A stretch of DNA of 25,119 nt from Zancudomyces culisetae (GCA_001969505.1 LSSK01000818.1:1-25119), one strand, 5' to 3'. Numbered from the stretch's first letter, positions 9,221 through 20,439 are shown. The notes: generated from the letters alone by a model not told the origin. Made by a program: numbers and translations.

Positions 9221-11046
9221 ATGAATCAAATGAAAGTTATATCACATTTCTCCCCACAGGGACCACCACCGCCATCCAAAAAGACAGTAGTGATGACACA
9301 AGAGCTAACCTCTACATCCACCAAAGGTAATAATAATAGCAACAATAATAATAATGGGGGCAGGGGTGTTGTTAACAGGAGGGGTAGCATTGGAGACAAC
9401 AGTAACAACAGCAATAATGGTGGGAATGGAGTAACCTATACATTACCAAATACACAACTAACCAACCAGTTTGGAATTAACTTTAACTTTGGGATGAATG
9501 ATGGCATGAATGGAGAGGTGGCTGGGGGTAAACAATATGATGGGGCAGCAGCACCATCAATACCAGCAAGTGGTTTTGGGTTTTCAGAAAATATGCAACA
9601 ACAGATGAATAACAGTAACAGTAACAATTACAATAACAATGGTAGTAATAATAATGGTAGTGGAAACCAAAACCAAGGAGCAAAAAAAGGATTTGGGGGG
9701 AGTATACAACAGCAACAACAGCAACAACAACAGCAACAGCAATTTTCGCTGTCCACAAATAGCTATGGGCTTCCAGGAATGTTACCCACAACAAACAGCT
9801 TCGGGCCATTTGAAGAGGGATCAGTTACACATCCTCAACTGAATCCAGGATACAACTATACATATGGATATGGTAACTATTACAACAGTAATAACTATTA
9901 TAACAACAGTAATGGTTTTGATACATTTTCAGAAACACAACCCAGCAGGATATGGGATGAACCATTGGTACTTGGCGAGTGTAAGTTTTATTCATTGAAT
10001 TATTTTTTAAGGAAAGGAAAATGTTTAGTAAGATTGAGATGGGAGTATTAAAAAAACTTAACTATAATATAGCGGTAAACTCTATACCAATTGCATTCAA
10101 TCCATTGCATACAGGAAAGGGCCAACCCAACAACAATAATAATGGCAACAACAACAACAATAATAATAGCAATAGCATGGGAGAAGGAAACAGCTATATG
10201 GTTCCGATGACAGGATCTATTGGAGGAGCAGAGGGGCAACATCTTGACAACGAGATTGGATTTGTAAACAAAAGATCGTTCCTATCAACACAATTTCCAG
10301 GATCGCCAAGAGGTATGAAACAAACGCAACAATACCAGCCAACCACACCGTTTGGTACTCTACAGTCACCACATTCAAATGAGGATATGTTGGAGGAGAG
10401 CATCAAGGGAAGGGATGATCCTTTGTCTTCTGGTGATGAAGAGACAAAGCAATTGCTTTTAGAGAGCGGTAGTGGGAGTGGGGGAATTTCACACTTGGGT
10501 GGCGGGACCAATAACGGAGAAGAGGCAGATGCACTTACTCAAAGACGTATTGCCAGAAGACGTGAACGGAATCGTGAAGCAGCTAGAAGAAGCAGAGAGC
10601 GTCGAACAGCATATGTCAACAACCTGCGAGGTGTTTGTGACAAACTTGAACGAGAAAATACCTTGCTAAAAGTCAGAATCAGCTCACTGGAACGCGAAAT
10701 AATTACGCTTAGAAACATGAACAAAGCCGAGATGGCTGCAAACAGCAATCTCCAACAGCAGAATCAGTCGCAAAACCAGCTGTTACCCAATCCACCCCAA
10801 CTGCCAAGAAGCATGCTTTTCCATTTCTCGCCTGAGGATACAGCCAAAGGCCTCGCCAACAATAATATTGCTGGAAGAAACAGCAGCAGGAGCATCTCCA
10901 GCAATAATGGTGGATCTATGATTGATCCTCCTCCTCTACTATCCGCTGCTCCAAAATTCATCCCCAACTCCAAGTCCCACGGCCATGCTTTACTAACCAA
11001 CTCCAATCTAGAACACTCCAAGTCTACCAATATTTATCTACCTTGA
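9221..11046 (+). CDS. bZIP transcription factor, one intron
   Basis: Exons 9221-9980 and 10073-11046 give 577 aa. The 92-nt intron starts GTAAGT, has CTTAAC as a possible branch site and ends ATATAG; the junction codon is T|CG (Ser254). The N-terminal half is disordered and Asn-rich, with about 12 Gln encoded near 9710-9742, as in many activation domains. The basic region (about residues 412-431) carries the signature N420-x7-R428 with AAxxSR, and five leucines at exact heptad spacing (438, 445, 452, 459, 466) form the zipper. The C-terminal tail has no known domain. It should bind DNA as a dimer in the nucleus; the basic-region sequence resembles fungal/animal CREB- or AP-1-like proteins, but I cannot name an orthologue. 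The start at 9221 is the first ATG after a purine-rich leader with no closer upstream ATG. The gene converges on lipoyl synthase. Confidence 0.9.
9981..10072 (+). other. Intron of the bZIP gene
   Basis: Donor GTAAGT at 9981; acceptor ATATAG ends at 10072. This pair keeps the frame without a stop. A second acceptor (CATACAG, ending at 10114) has the same phase but would create T|GA, an immediate stop. Retention of the intron stops at 10049-10051. Confidence 0.75.
10543..10725 (+). other. bZIP domain coding segment
   Basis: Encodes the basic region followed by the five-leucine zipper, all within the second exon. Confidence 0.92.
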
Positions 11047-11081
11047 TTTATTTAATTACTTTATCTTTTAGAACTATCTTT

Positions 11082-11087
11082 TTTATT
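11082..11087 (-). terminator. Poly(A) signal candidate for lipoyl synthase
   Basis: AATAAA on the minus strand, about 36 nt beyond the stop codon, within the 76-nt gap between the convergent stop codons. Confidence 0.4.
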
Positions 11088-11122
11088 TATGTATTTTATC
11101 TATTCTGTTAGTTTCTCTCCAA

Positions 11123-12726
11123 CTATTGATGATTTTTTCTCTTTTCCAGGACATTTTTAATAAAAAATTCCCCAGCCTTGTAACTACTTCTGACAAGTGG
11201 CCCGCTTGCAACATACAGGAATCCTAGTTTTTCCGCATATTCCTTCCAAAATTCAAATTTGCGAGGTGTCACGTACTCTACTACCTTCATGTGTCGCTTT
11301 GTTGGCCGCATATACTGCCCCAACGTCACCACATCCACGTTGCCTACTTCTCGCAACTCTCTAAGTGTCTCCTTGACCTCTTCATCGGTTTCTCCAATTC
11401 CCAACATAATTGACGTCTTGGTAATCACCCGCCCATTTGTCGCCTTTTTTGCCTCAATAAGAACATCAAGTGACTGTTTGTATCCAGCTCTGTAGTCTCG
11501 CACCACGCGCTGGAGTGACGGGACTGTCTCAATGTTATGAGCGTATACGTCCAGCCCGCTGTTTGCTACCCTAGAGACCAACTCTTTATCCCCTTTAAAG
11601 TCTGGTGTAAGACATTCTATCATCAATTTCGGATTTCTTGCTCTAACTGTCTCAACAACTTTAGTAAAGTGTCCTGCTCCATAATCCGTCATATCTAAAA
11701 TATTCAACAATCCAGTTATAGTTGGCTTTTATTTTTGTATTCATATCTAATGCTCATATCTAATGTGTATATACTTATGCTTTGATATTGTCAAGTACTT
11801 ACCATCTCTATCAACCGACGTCAGCACCACGTAATCCAATTTCCACTTCTCAAGAGCTTCTGCAACCTTTTCAGGCTCCTGCTCGTCAACAGGTGCTGGA
11901 GTTCTAGACGTTTTCACTGAACAAAACCGACATCCTCGAGTGCATGTATCTCCCATAATCATAATCGTCGCTGTAGCTGTTTTATGTTCTCCTCCTCCCC
12001 AGCATTCGTGGATGTTTGGACACCTGGCCTCTTTGCATACCTATTTGAGCATTTTTTTTACCACCTTTTCATGTACTCTACTTATTATATATATATATTT
12101 TAAAGAAAAAGTAAATTATTATGATTCATTACTTACAGTCGACAGATTTAACCCTTCCACGGTCTTTTTAATTCCTACATATTCTTTTCCAGATGGGATC
12201 GGTGTTTTTAACCAACTCGGCAATCTTGAGGTTCTATTTGATTTTAATCATCGTTTTAGAAGCTTCTTTACCCCGTGTACAATTGTTATGGATATTTTCA
12301 ACGACACATTTATCACCCTTATTATACCACAAGATAAACTACTTTTTTTAAACACTAACTAAACATATATATACATACATGTATATTCAATAGTTCTTTA
12401 GCCATTTACATATTCTGTACAATCAAATCATTTACCCTTTTATGCTGTCTACTTGACCACTAACAAAATCATCAAATGATGGCCCATTTTCCAGCTTACT
12501 TTTAAACACCTGTCCGACTGGCTCGTTGATCTTTGAGTACCATCTGACACTCTATTCATTCATAGTAGAATTTTACTGTTTAATGTGACACTCCACCAAA
12601 TTGTACTTTTTAATTATAGATTCAGTATCCCTGCACTCTTTGAAAATCCAAAGATCGCACGATCACGCGTGTCGTTGTCATATATCTTCCCATTACCTTC
12701 AAACTTGGTAGCGTTCTCCTGATCAT
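11123..12726 (-). CDS. LIAS/LIP5: Lipoyl synthase, mitochondrial, five exons
   Basis: Radical-SAM enzyme that inserts two sulfurs into octanoyl groups on lipoate-dependent proteins (pyruvate and 2-oxoglutarate dehydrogenase E2, glycine cleavage H). Exons, high to low: 12726-12697, 12551-12436, 12233-12137, 12040-11803, 11694-11123, giving 350 aa. The first exon is only 10 codons; with the next it forms a basic N-terminus ([10 protein letters not shown] then SVRWYS) typical of a mitochondrial transit peptide. Then come [15 protein letters not shown], the auxiliary-cluster motif C83-x4-C88-x5-C94, the radical-SAM motif C114-x3-C118-x2-C121, and the C-terminal R329-S330-S331-Y332 whose serine ligates the auxiliary cluster. 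Both Fe-S clusters look complete, so it should be active. Every junction is in frame and joins conserved blocks. Length is slightly short of the fungal norm because of a compact N-terminus. Confidence 0.96.
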
Positions 12727-14440
12727 TTCTTATTTTCGAATCGATATATTTCTTTAAGCACGCAATTCTACCAACAAAGTAGCACCTCAAAAGTCAAAAT
12801 CCGATTATAACCTTCCCCCTTCTATTCTTTTTTTTTTTCATTTTGATCCACCGAGCAAAAAGTGGACCATTAGGTAAAGATTGGCGAATAACATGAAATT
12901 AAAAAATAAGTAGCTATACAGGATCACGACCACCAACCATTTAGTAAAGCTGCTTTTACTATTAAATTAGCTCTATGGCGAGCTCATCCTGGCCTTTCCA
13001 CTTTCCACCTTGTATCAAGCTCAATTACGACAAAACAACGGCGGTAATACCAATACGTTGTGTATATCTTCTTTTGTTAGAACATGCCGCAGAGCTGATG
13101 ACCCAATCACTGCTACAGCAAAAAGTATATCTTTTACACTGGCTCATAGCATTCATCTATCTTTTCATGAGTTGCGAAGCTGCATATGGGTTTTAGCCTT
13201 GTGTGATGCTTTTATTCTTGGCCAATTAAGATGATCAAAAATAAACGAATGAAAGAAAAGTCACGTTTTGACAAAGTAAACTTGTGCAGCAATGATTTGA
13301 AACTCGTCAGGCTCAAAAGCTGATCAGGATGTACCTATTCTTATTCAACTTTATATCGTTCTGGGTTGATACGACCTAGTGTAATGACGCTGAAACAAGT
13401 GAGTTGCAAGTATGGACAAAACAGATAATTTTGATTGGATTTGGATGAAAGGGGAAGGCCCACAAGAAATCTATAAGCATTTTTAAACGTATAAAACAGC
13501 TTTATTTTGCTGGGATTGTGGCTCTAACTGTGAAGCTGGTCGAGATTTCAAAAATGGCAAACCAAATAAAAAATCAAAACCACACTTTGCACGGGGATTT
13601 GTTTACGGCACACTATTGGATTAATATAAACATGACCAAAGTTGGGAGAAAAAGGATAATCCATACTATGACGTTTGTAGCTGGGGAATATCACCTTGTA
13701 TCCTGAATTACCTGTTTTGAAGAGCCTCATGTTGAGTCATTGATTCTTTTTGTTTTATAATGGGATTAAAATCTCGATAATAATTACCTAAATGTTAAAC
13801 CAGCGTGCCATAAGGTTAGCAATATAAGGCAATCGAAAAAAAAAACACTGCTAAATGTATTCACAGAATCGTTCCAGATCATTGATCTATGATAATGATG
13901 TAACTTAAATGGAAGCTGTATTGTTTTTTCAAAGCTTTGGTCATTACGTAACATAGTCATCTGTGTGTATATCCATATCTACCAAAAAGGATAAAAAGAG
14001 ACCATTCAATCCATTACAATGCCTTTAGATCTGACGTAAATAGATGGCTGTACATCCCTTTGTTTGGGCTTTTTAGGAGAATCAATTATCTCAATCTGGC
14101 ATCCAGCTGCACAAATTATAGCCAAACCAGCTCCCGAGCACTGGATCACACGTGTCTTAATAATAAAGCTAGATTCGTACTGTATTACATTCTTTTTTCT
14201 TTTTAAAATCAAGCTATTAAATACGTTGCACCACCTTATAATATATCCACATTTACATGTGTCCTTAGACTGCTAAGTTTGGATACGGGAAAATTTGATT
14301 CCTATAATTTTCCGTTTTCTATAGACCTTTACATTTGTGTATCTTCTCTTCCTTCTCCGCTTACTATCATAATCACACTTCACTTGCTTATGTAATCCTG
14401 TTACCTATCCTCGCAATAGCTTAATTATATAACAAAGTCG

Positions 14441-14458
14441 GGTAACTTTTTCGTTACC
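14441..14458. repeat. Small hairpin, GGTAAC/GTTACC
   Basis: Perfect 6-bp arms around a TTTTTC loop. No gene context, and no long T-run follows the stem. Confidence 0.45.
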
Positions 14459-14570
14459 TAATTAAAAGTTTATTAATTTGAGAGTTGAAAACTACATTTG
14501 GTTGAAGCTAGCCAATGATTTCGATGAACTGGTTTAAAGGTGTTTTCGGTTTTATAAAATCCGTTTTTCC

Positions 14571-14586
14571 TAGACCAGATGGTCTA
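14571..14586. repeat. Small hairpin, TAGACC/GGTCTA
   Basis: Perfect 6-bp arms with a 4-nt loop (AGAT), about 110 bp from the hairpin at 14441-14458. Confidence 0.45.
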
Positions 14587-15244
14587 TATTTTAATTAGCG
14601 AGAATTTTTAGTTAAAAGCTAATCTAATGCATTCAACCAGATATTCAAGGTTTCAAGTATAAGGTATTTTACACCTGGGCGCTAGGGTACTCTTACACGT
14701 CATTGTATATTACCGAGTTGGGGTACTAAACGCATGTTTAAAATTTTGGATGCTCTAATTCCAAAATAGCTTAAAGATTATCGCGTCGCACATCAGATCT
14801 AGACCCAGGTGAATCATTTACATTACCTGGTTCCAACTTTAGTAAATTTATCCGTATTACCGGTGTCATAGAACAATTCTAAATCTCATTTATAGTTGCT
14901 AAACTTCCGGAAATTCTATTAACAAATATGTTGTGTGTCCCATGTCTAGAATAGGAAAGCCGTCAAATATTTTTTCATTTTTTCTAACTGGAATCCCCTC
15001 TATAAACAACCTCTAATGTGCATTCTTTTGGTTATTTATTCAGAGGCTAATTTATTTGTAAAGCGAAATCATACAAAGTCTTTTTCTATTTTTTTGTTTT
15101 TTGTTTTGAAACAAACCAGAGTAAACAATGCTAACAATTATCCGACCAGTACTAAATGAAGTATGATATATTTTTGAAATTTACATAGAAAAGTAGCTTA
15201 CCTGATTTGGTTTTTTGCATTCAAACCCAGCGTTCTCATCTATT

Positions 15245-15274
15245 CAACAAAAACCAACAAAAACCAACAAAAAA
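15245..15274. repeat. CAACAAAAAC tandem repeat, three units
   Basis: Three near-perfect 10-bp units (the last ends in A instead of C). On the minus strand they read as a GTTTTTGTTG leader just before a possible ATG exon at 15239. Confidence 0.75.
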
Positions 15275-16570
15275 TTGCCTTGTGTTGGCTGATGAAAAGC
15301 AAGCGCAAATATAATACCAGAATGATAAACCAGTAGAAAGTGTCTGTTTTTTCTAATATATCATTTACTAAGACTTCAGTGATCTCATATAGATTACTCG
15401 TTGAGCTTCCTTTCAGCTCTTTTCATTTGTTACATCAAACAATTTCAGCAAGAGCGCTTCACATTTTGAATTTTGAATATAATCATTCCTACTGGTAAAG
15501 CTTACAACATAGCCTCCTTATTTATAGCAAAAATACCAGAGAAATGGGGTAGCAGCAGAACCATCCTTGCGTGCCGCATGAAACCAACCGTACACAACTG
15601 GTCTAACCTAAATTTCAATTTTTTACCACACCGTATGGCTGAACAGCTGCTTTCAACTTTAGCTTGTTCGAAAAAAAAAATCATCAAATGAAGAGCACAT
15701 AGTAAGTGAATTTTATATATAAAAAAGACACTGGGTCTAAATTTACCAAACCGGTATCACAAAAACTACAACATCCTTTTGCTATTAAATCTTTTGATCA
15801 GACTCACTTTGTCTGAAAGTGCAAAAAAAAAAAACTAGATAATATCGAACAGCTCTTTTCAGGCTGGACTAGATACAATTGATATTGCATCAACTATGGC
15901 AATATGGAGCACCTTTTTGGTTAACGACTACAGGTAATATATATGCATGAGGCACAAGTCGAGACTGGGGCTGAGACCGAGATATATGATATATATTTAT
16001 TTCATTAAAACTCTTTGTCAGTTATTTCGATTTTGCGCAATGCTCTGATGCAAGCTTTATTTACTTTTGTTTCAGTTTTATTAAAAATATCCCCCGCCTG
16101 CCAAACAATTAGGTAGAACCTATTATTTTGTCTTGGAAGTAGGCCAAAATCTATCATTCTGAGTGGGTTGGTTCAATATGGAGAAATATTCATTTTTATA
16201 CTCACAAACTCTATTGAAAGCAATCGTATTGGCCGTAATTGCCAAGATAAAGGGTAAAAACCATGTGTGAAAGCTACCTGCCTCTCTTTCTGGTCTTTTA
16301 ATTTGCCTATGCAAGTGTTGACTCTGATATATCATTAAGTTCTGAAACTGGGTAGCTGGCTCTGTTATTGGTGCCAGCGTTGTTGATCGTTCAAGGAAAA
16401 AGTAAAATGCGAAGGTGTTGTGCTACTAAAGATTAAAAGCAAAGCAAACTAAATGAAAATAAAAGCTGCATAAATAGGCACATATTTTTATATTAGTATT
16501 CTATATTTGTTTTATTGATACCTGTTTAGATATATTTTTTAGCGGTGGTGATTCAAGTAGAAATTAAAAA

Positions 16571-18448
16571 ATGAATACTCTAGAATTCAATGACATTAAC
16601 TACAAAGTAAGGACGGGAAAAGGAAAAAAGGCTGTCACAAGACATATTTTAAAAAATGTAAATGGGAATTTTGTTGGAGGAGAACTGGTCGCAATTATCG
16701 GCAGTTCTGGCGCGGGAAAAACGACACTACTAAATATCTTAGCAGGAAGGGTTACTGGTGGTATAGTTACAGGTGAAATACTGTTTAACGGAAGTAGACG
16801 AGTGGAAAGTCAGTTTAAGAAAATGATTGCATACGTAGAGCAAGATGACTTGTTATATCCTACTCTCACAGTGTATGAAACGCTTTTGTATGCGGCAAAA
16901 CTTAGAGTCGATAACAAAAGGTTTAACCTCAGTGATAAAAAGGAAAGAGTAGAGAATGTCATCAGACAACTACGACTAACCAACTCCAGGAATACGTTGA
17001 TAGGCAACGAGAAGATCCGAGGCGTTTCAGGAGGCGAGAGAAAGAGAGTTTCAATAGGTGTCGAGATAATAACTGATCCACTTATGCTTATGTTGGACGA
17101 ACCAACATCCGGACTTGACTCCAATTCAGCAGAGAATGTAATAAAGCTTATAAAAGAATTCACTATCGAGAAAAATGTGATAACAGTATGCTCTATACAT
17201 CAGCCCAATTCGACAATATATTCATTATTTGATAAGCTAGTTCTACTTGCACCTGGTGGCGTTGTGTACATGGGTTCACGTGCTGACTCATTGGATTACT
17301 TTAGCTCAATAGGATACGACTGTCCTACACAGGAAAATCCGGCAGATTTTTTCATTAACTTGATGACGCTTGATACACTTTCTGAAGAGTCACTCGAGGA
17401 ATCTACCAAACGAGTAGAACATATAAAAAATTCCTGGGCAGAAAAGATGGCAAGAGAAAGCAGTGACACAAAAGAAGAAGAAAATATTCAAGCTTCACGT
17501 GATCAAACAAATCGTAGCTCAGTGCTTTCTAGGGGAGGCGCACTATGTAGACGAGTGTCTCGTAGGGTTGCTTTCTTTGGACGAAAAAAATCACGATTCA
17601 ACAACAGTTGGCCAAAGGAGCTATTTATATTGTTACGGAGATCATGGTTAAAGCAAGTGCGAGAAAAACAAGTGCTATTCTCAGCTCTTTTGAGCTCCAT
17701 TATAACAATGCTGCTAGTTGGATTTACGTTTTTCAATCCTGGAAGTGGATTTCAAAAGGCCCAGAACAGAATTGGTTTGATTTTTTTAATTACTATCAAT
17801 CTTATTTTTCCAGTAATTATGCCGATCTTAGGCGTTCTTATATACGAACGATCAGTTATGACAAGAGAAAGAGCGAGTGGTGCGTATCGGGTCTCAACAT
17901 ATATGCTTTCGGTTATCTTAACAAAGCTTCCAATTGCAATCGCACAAAATTTCATTATGCTCAGTGGCATTTATCTTTTGGTTAAATTTCAGCACAACTT
18001 TATAAAGTACCTTGTATTTATGGCAATATACTTGTCTACGGTGTTTACATCATTTGGATTTGCAATGGCTGTTTCTGCATCGGTATCTAATGCTGAAGTC
18101 GCATCAATATTAGCTCCAATCGTTCTTACAGTTTTTCTGATATACGGTGGAAATCTTGTTAATGCAGGAACCATTCCAGCAGTATTATCATGGATTAGGT
18201 ATGTGTCGTATATTTACTACACCTATATGGCACAGATGCAGAATCTGTTTACAGGTCTAAAGTTTGAGTGTGACAATGATAAATCAGTTTGTTACCCTAC
18301 AGGTGAAGCTGTATTAGACTCCTTCAACTTAAACTCTCTTGGGATACTCCCGTGTGTTGTTTTTACACTGACAATAGGTGTAGCTTTTTATACTGTTGCA
18401 TATGTACTGCTCAGATTCAAAGCAAAGCCAAAGTACATATTTATATAA
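16571..18448 (+). CDS. ABCG-family half-transporter (White/WBC type)
   Basis: A single-exon 625-aa half-transporter in the ABCG order, nucleotide-binding domain first and membrane domain second. The NBD is complete: Walker A G44-T51 (GSSGAGKT), Q-loop Q91, signature VSGGE 152-156, Walker B with D176/E177, D-loop GLDS 181-184, H-loop H210, and the ABCG-typical NPADF at 256-260. A charged linker (about 265-350) contains RRVS (327-330). Six predicted membrane helices follow (roughly 367-387, 400-424, 443-471, 480-502, 511-529, 591-615), with the large loop before the last one carrying C567 and C574 and the YPTGE motif typical of ABCG1/2 relatives. It must dimerise to work and probably exports lipids, sterols or xenobiotics; the substrate cannot be read from sequence. 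Codons and motifs show no damage. Confidence 0.96.
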   Translation: MNTLEFNDINYKVRTGKGKKAVTRHILKNVNGNFVGGELVAIIGSSGAGKTTLLNILAGRVTGGIVTGEILFNGSRRVESQFKKMIAYVEQDDLLYPTLTVYETLLYAAKLRVDNKRFNLSDKKERVENVIRQLRLTNSRNTLIGNEKIRGVSGGERKRVSIGVEIITDPLMLMLDEPTSGLDSNSAENVIKLIKEFTIEKNVITVCSIHQPNSTIYSLFDKLVLLAPGGVVYMGSRADSLDYFSSIGYDCPTQENPADFFINLMTLDTLSEESLEESTKRVEHIKNSWAEKMARESSDTKEEENIQASRDQTNRSSVLSRGGALCRRVSRRVAFFGRKKSRFNNSWPKELFILLRRSWLKQVREKQVLFSALLSSIITMLLVGFTFFNPGSGFQKAQNRIGLIFLITINLIFPVIMPILGVLIYERSVMTRERASGAYRVSTYMLSVILTKLPIAIAQNFIMLSGIYLLVKFQHNFIKYLVFMAIYLSTVFTSFGFAMAVSASVSNAEVASILAPIVLTVFLIYGGNLVNAGTIPAVLSWIRYVSYIYYTYMAQMQNLFTGLKFECDNDKSVCYPTGEAVLDSFNLNSLGILPCVVFTLTIGVAFYTVAYVLLRFKAKPKYIFI

Positions 18449-18583
18449 ATATACGTAAAGATCATGTAGCGCCAAACGGACCTGGTCTTTACCATTTTGA
18501 ACATTCAGATAACACTACGGCTCTGTACAGAGTTGATATACTTTTTTTATAATTTGCGTAAGTTTGCCTTTAGCTGTTATTGA

Positions 18584-18589
18584 AATAAA
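18584..18589 (+). terminator. Poly(A) signal candidate of the ABCG gene
   Basis: AATAAA 136 nt after the stop codon. Confidence 0.35.
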
Positions 18590-20365
18590 AATATGTCTGG
18601 TGTATTCGTAGCTGACTATACTTGTTAGCCCATTTTGATCTATTGTTGGCAACAATCAATTTTTTTTTAAAAAAAGGGTATTAATACACACTTGAATACT
18701 TCGAGGTGAAAACACAAATATCTGGTACTTGGTCACAAACTATACAGAAAGAAGCAGTGAGTAGTCGATTTTTAGATGTATTTACCAGTCTTTTTGTTTT
18801 TAAAAAAAGCAATTACGTCCAACAAGACCGCTAGGTATTTAAAAAACAATACTTCATTTATCTGCTCAATTTTCTTCCCCCCCAAGGATAAATAAAAATA
18901 GTGGTCGAGTTAAGACCAACTTGCACGCAGTTATAATTTAAGTGGTGTACCTAAGAGCCTATACAGGCTATATATGATCAATATTTTGGAATGGATAGGT
19001 TTTGTGGTGAATCCATAAAATCAAGTCGCTCGTTTTATTGTCTAAAACATAATCTTTTTTTTCGCTACTAGCATCGGCATTGTTTGTCATGTTTTGAATA
19101 TTGTACATCATAAAAGTTAGTGTTACTCTGCTTTTGAAAGAGCTTGTTTCTGCAAATTCGGTTCTGAAGGTGGGTTTAAGCTACTTTTATCTTTGTAGAG
19201 CATATAAAGTCAAAAATCTGATTTACATGAAAGTTAAAGAAAAAAAAATAATATCCAATTATTTGCTTGAAAGTGCGTATATAATCTGGCGGGATTTTCG
19301 ATGTATGTTTAGCCCATTACAGAAATTAATATTAAAAGAAGCAGAAATGATAAACGCAATTGTAGACACCATCACAGCTTGATTGTTTAGTGCCAACTTT
19401 GGTTTTGGTCTGATTCCAAAATCTACAATTCTTTTGTTTGCAAGAACCCTGGATGAGAACTAAAAATGCTAATTATAGATTATGCTGTGAATTTATTTGA
19501 CTTACCCTTATAGTTTTTTTTTTCCCTTTATTTCCACTGTAAATCAAAAAGATGTCGAAATAACGAACAGAGGAAAAATAGTTAACATGAACAATGAAAG
19601 TGGTAAAAAAATCTCACCAAGGATGAACGTAGATAGGAGAAATACCACCAATTGAAAGGAATATATCCATGTTACACGCCTAGAACATATCATAAGGGCT
19701 ACTTTATATTTTTGAAAAATTGGCACAGAGAAAGTAAGATTACCCATGTCAATAGGCATGCTGGCACGGATAAATATAATTGCAACTTTTTTTCATCATT
19801 TGTGTGGTTGCTTCCCAGGCCTCTAAAGAAAATATATAGGTTCGCCCTCATTTTTTTTCTTTCATTTTTTTTCTCTGTGGTTTACAGTATTCATTTATAT
19901 ATCAGGTTGTTGTACTAATGTCACATGTATTATAGTTATCGTTTATACAGACTATGTAGAATTTATTTTCATAATTTATGCTTTATAGTACTTTGTGGTT
20001 GTATTTTTGTAGAAAAAAGCAAACTAATTTAACAAATTTCAATATTGATAGTGATAAAGAGTAAATTCAGAAGTATAGAGCTTGAGTATTCTCTTTAGTA
20101 AAAAAAAAAGGTCGTAAAAGTATATTCTTTAACCAATACATACTGGCAGTTAGAAAAATAATAATATCTTCCGCATTCAACAAAGCTATCTCTTATAATA
20201 CGCTTCTATAAGCTTTACAGAGCATATTGATACATCTAGAGAGTGATTAAAGTATACTATTCCACAAGGTTGGCAAACGAAAAGAAGGATAGAGGAACGA
20301 TAACCTTAACCGAAAGGTGGAACATAGCCAACTGAATTTGATACGCAACTTATACAACACAAGCA

Positions 20366-20373
20366 TATATATA
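20366..20373 (+). promoter_or_regulatory. TATA-like element of the SH3-protein gene
   Basis: TATATATA lies 66 nt upstream of the ATG at 20440, leaving a short A-rich leader of about 40 nt. Confidence 0.35.
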
Positions 20374-20439
20374 CAACTTTACACACAGAAAAGAAGAAAA
20401 TTAGGTAGGAGTCTGGGGTGACAAAAGCACATATATAAA

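Larger units (their letters stand above)
12727..16570. other. Intergenic region, no firm gene
   Basis: About 3.8 kb between the divergent lipoyl synthase and ABCG genes; both promoters must lie at its ends. Most is AT-rich with only chance ORFs. Parts (12960-13240, 14020-14280, 14640-15000, 15480-15690) look less AT-rich and hold short protein-like minus-strand frames, treated as findings and not as genes. Also present: hairpins at 14441-14458, 14571-14586 and 14804-14831, an AACAAAAACC repeat (15245-15274), and an inverted repeat GCTGGC/GCCAGC near 16354-16377. Confidence 0.5.
18449..20439. other. Intergenic region between the ABCG and SH3-protein genes
   Basis: About 2 kb of AT-rich DNA. 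The left part should hold the ABCG 3' UTR and the right part the promoter of the SH3 protein. No frame looks like protein. I searched for an upstream exon encoding a signal peptide for the SH3 protein and found no ATG followed by a hydrophobic run with a suitable donor. Confidence 0.5.

Noticed and set aside
12975-13234. Overlapping plus frames and a minus frame in a less AT-rich patch
   Set aside because: Protein-like in places, but several frames on both strands are open at once, and none matches a family I know or is bounded by convincing splice signals.
15473-15691. Opposed 61-72 codon frames on both strands
   Set aside because: Both strands are open over the same stretch and neither has known motifs. 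Could be remains of a gene, but not supported.
15960-16000. GGGCTGAGA, a core string of the TPP riboswitch
   Set aside because: The partner CTGATC block and the remaining stems are absent, and the sequence runs into AT dinucleotide repeats.
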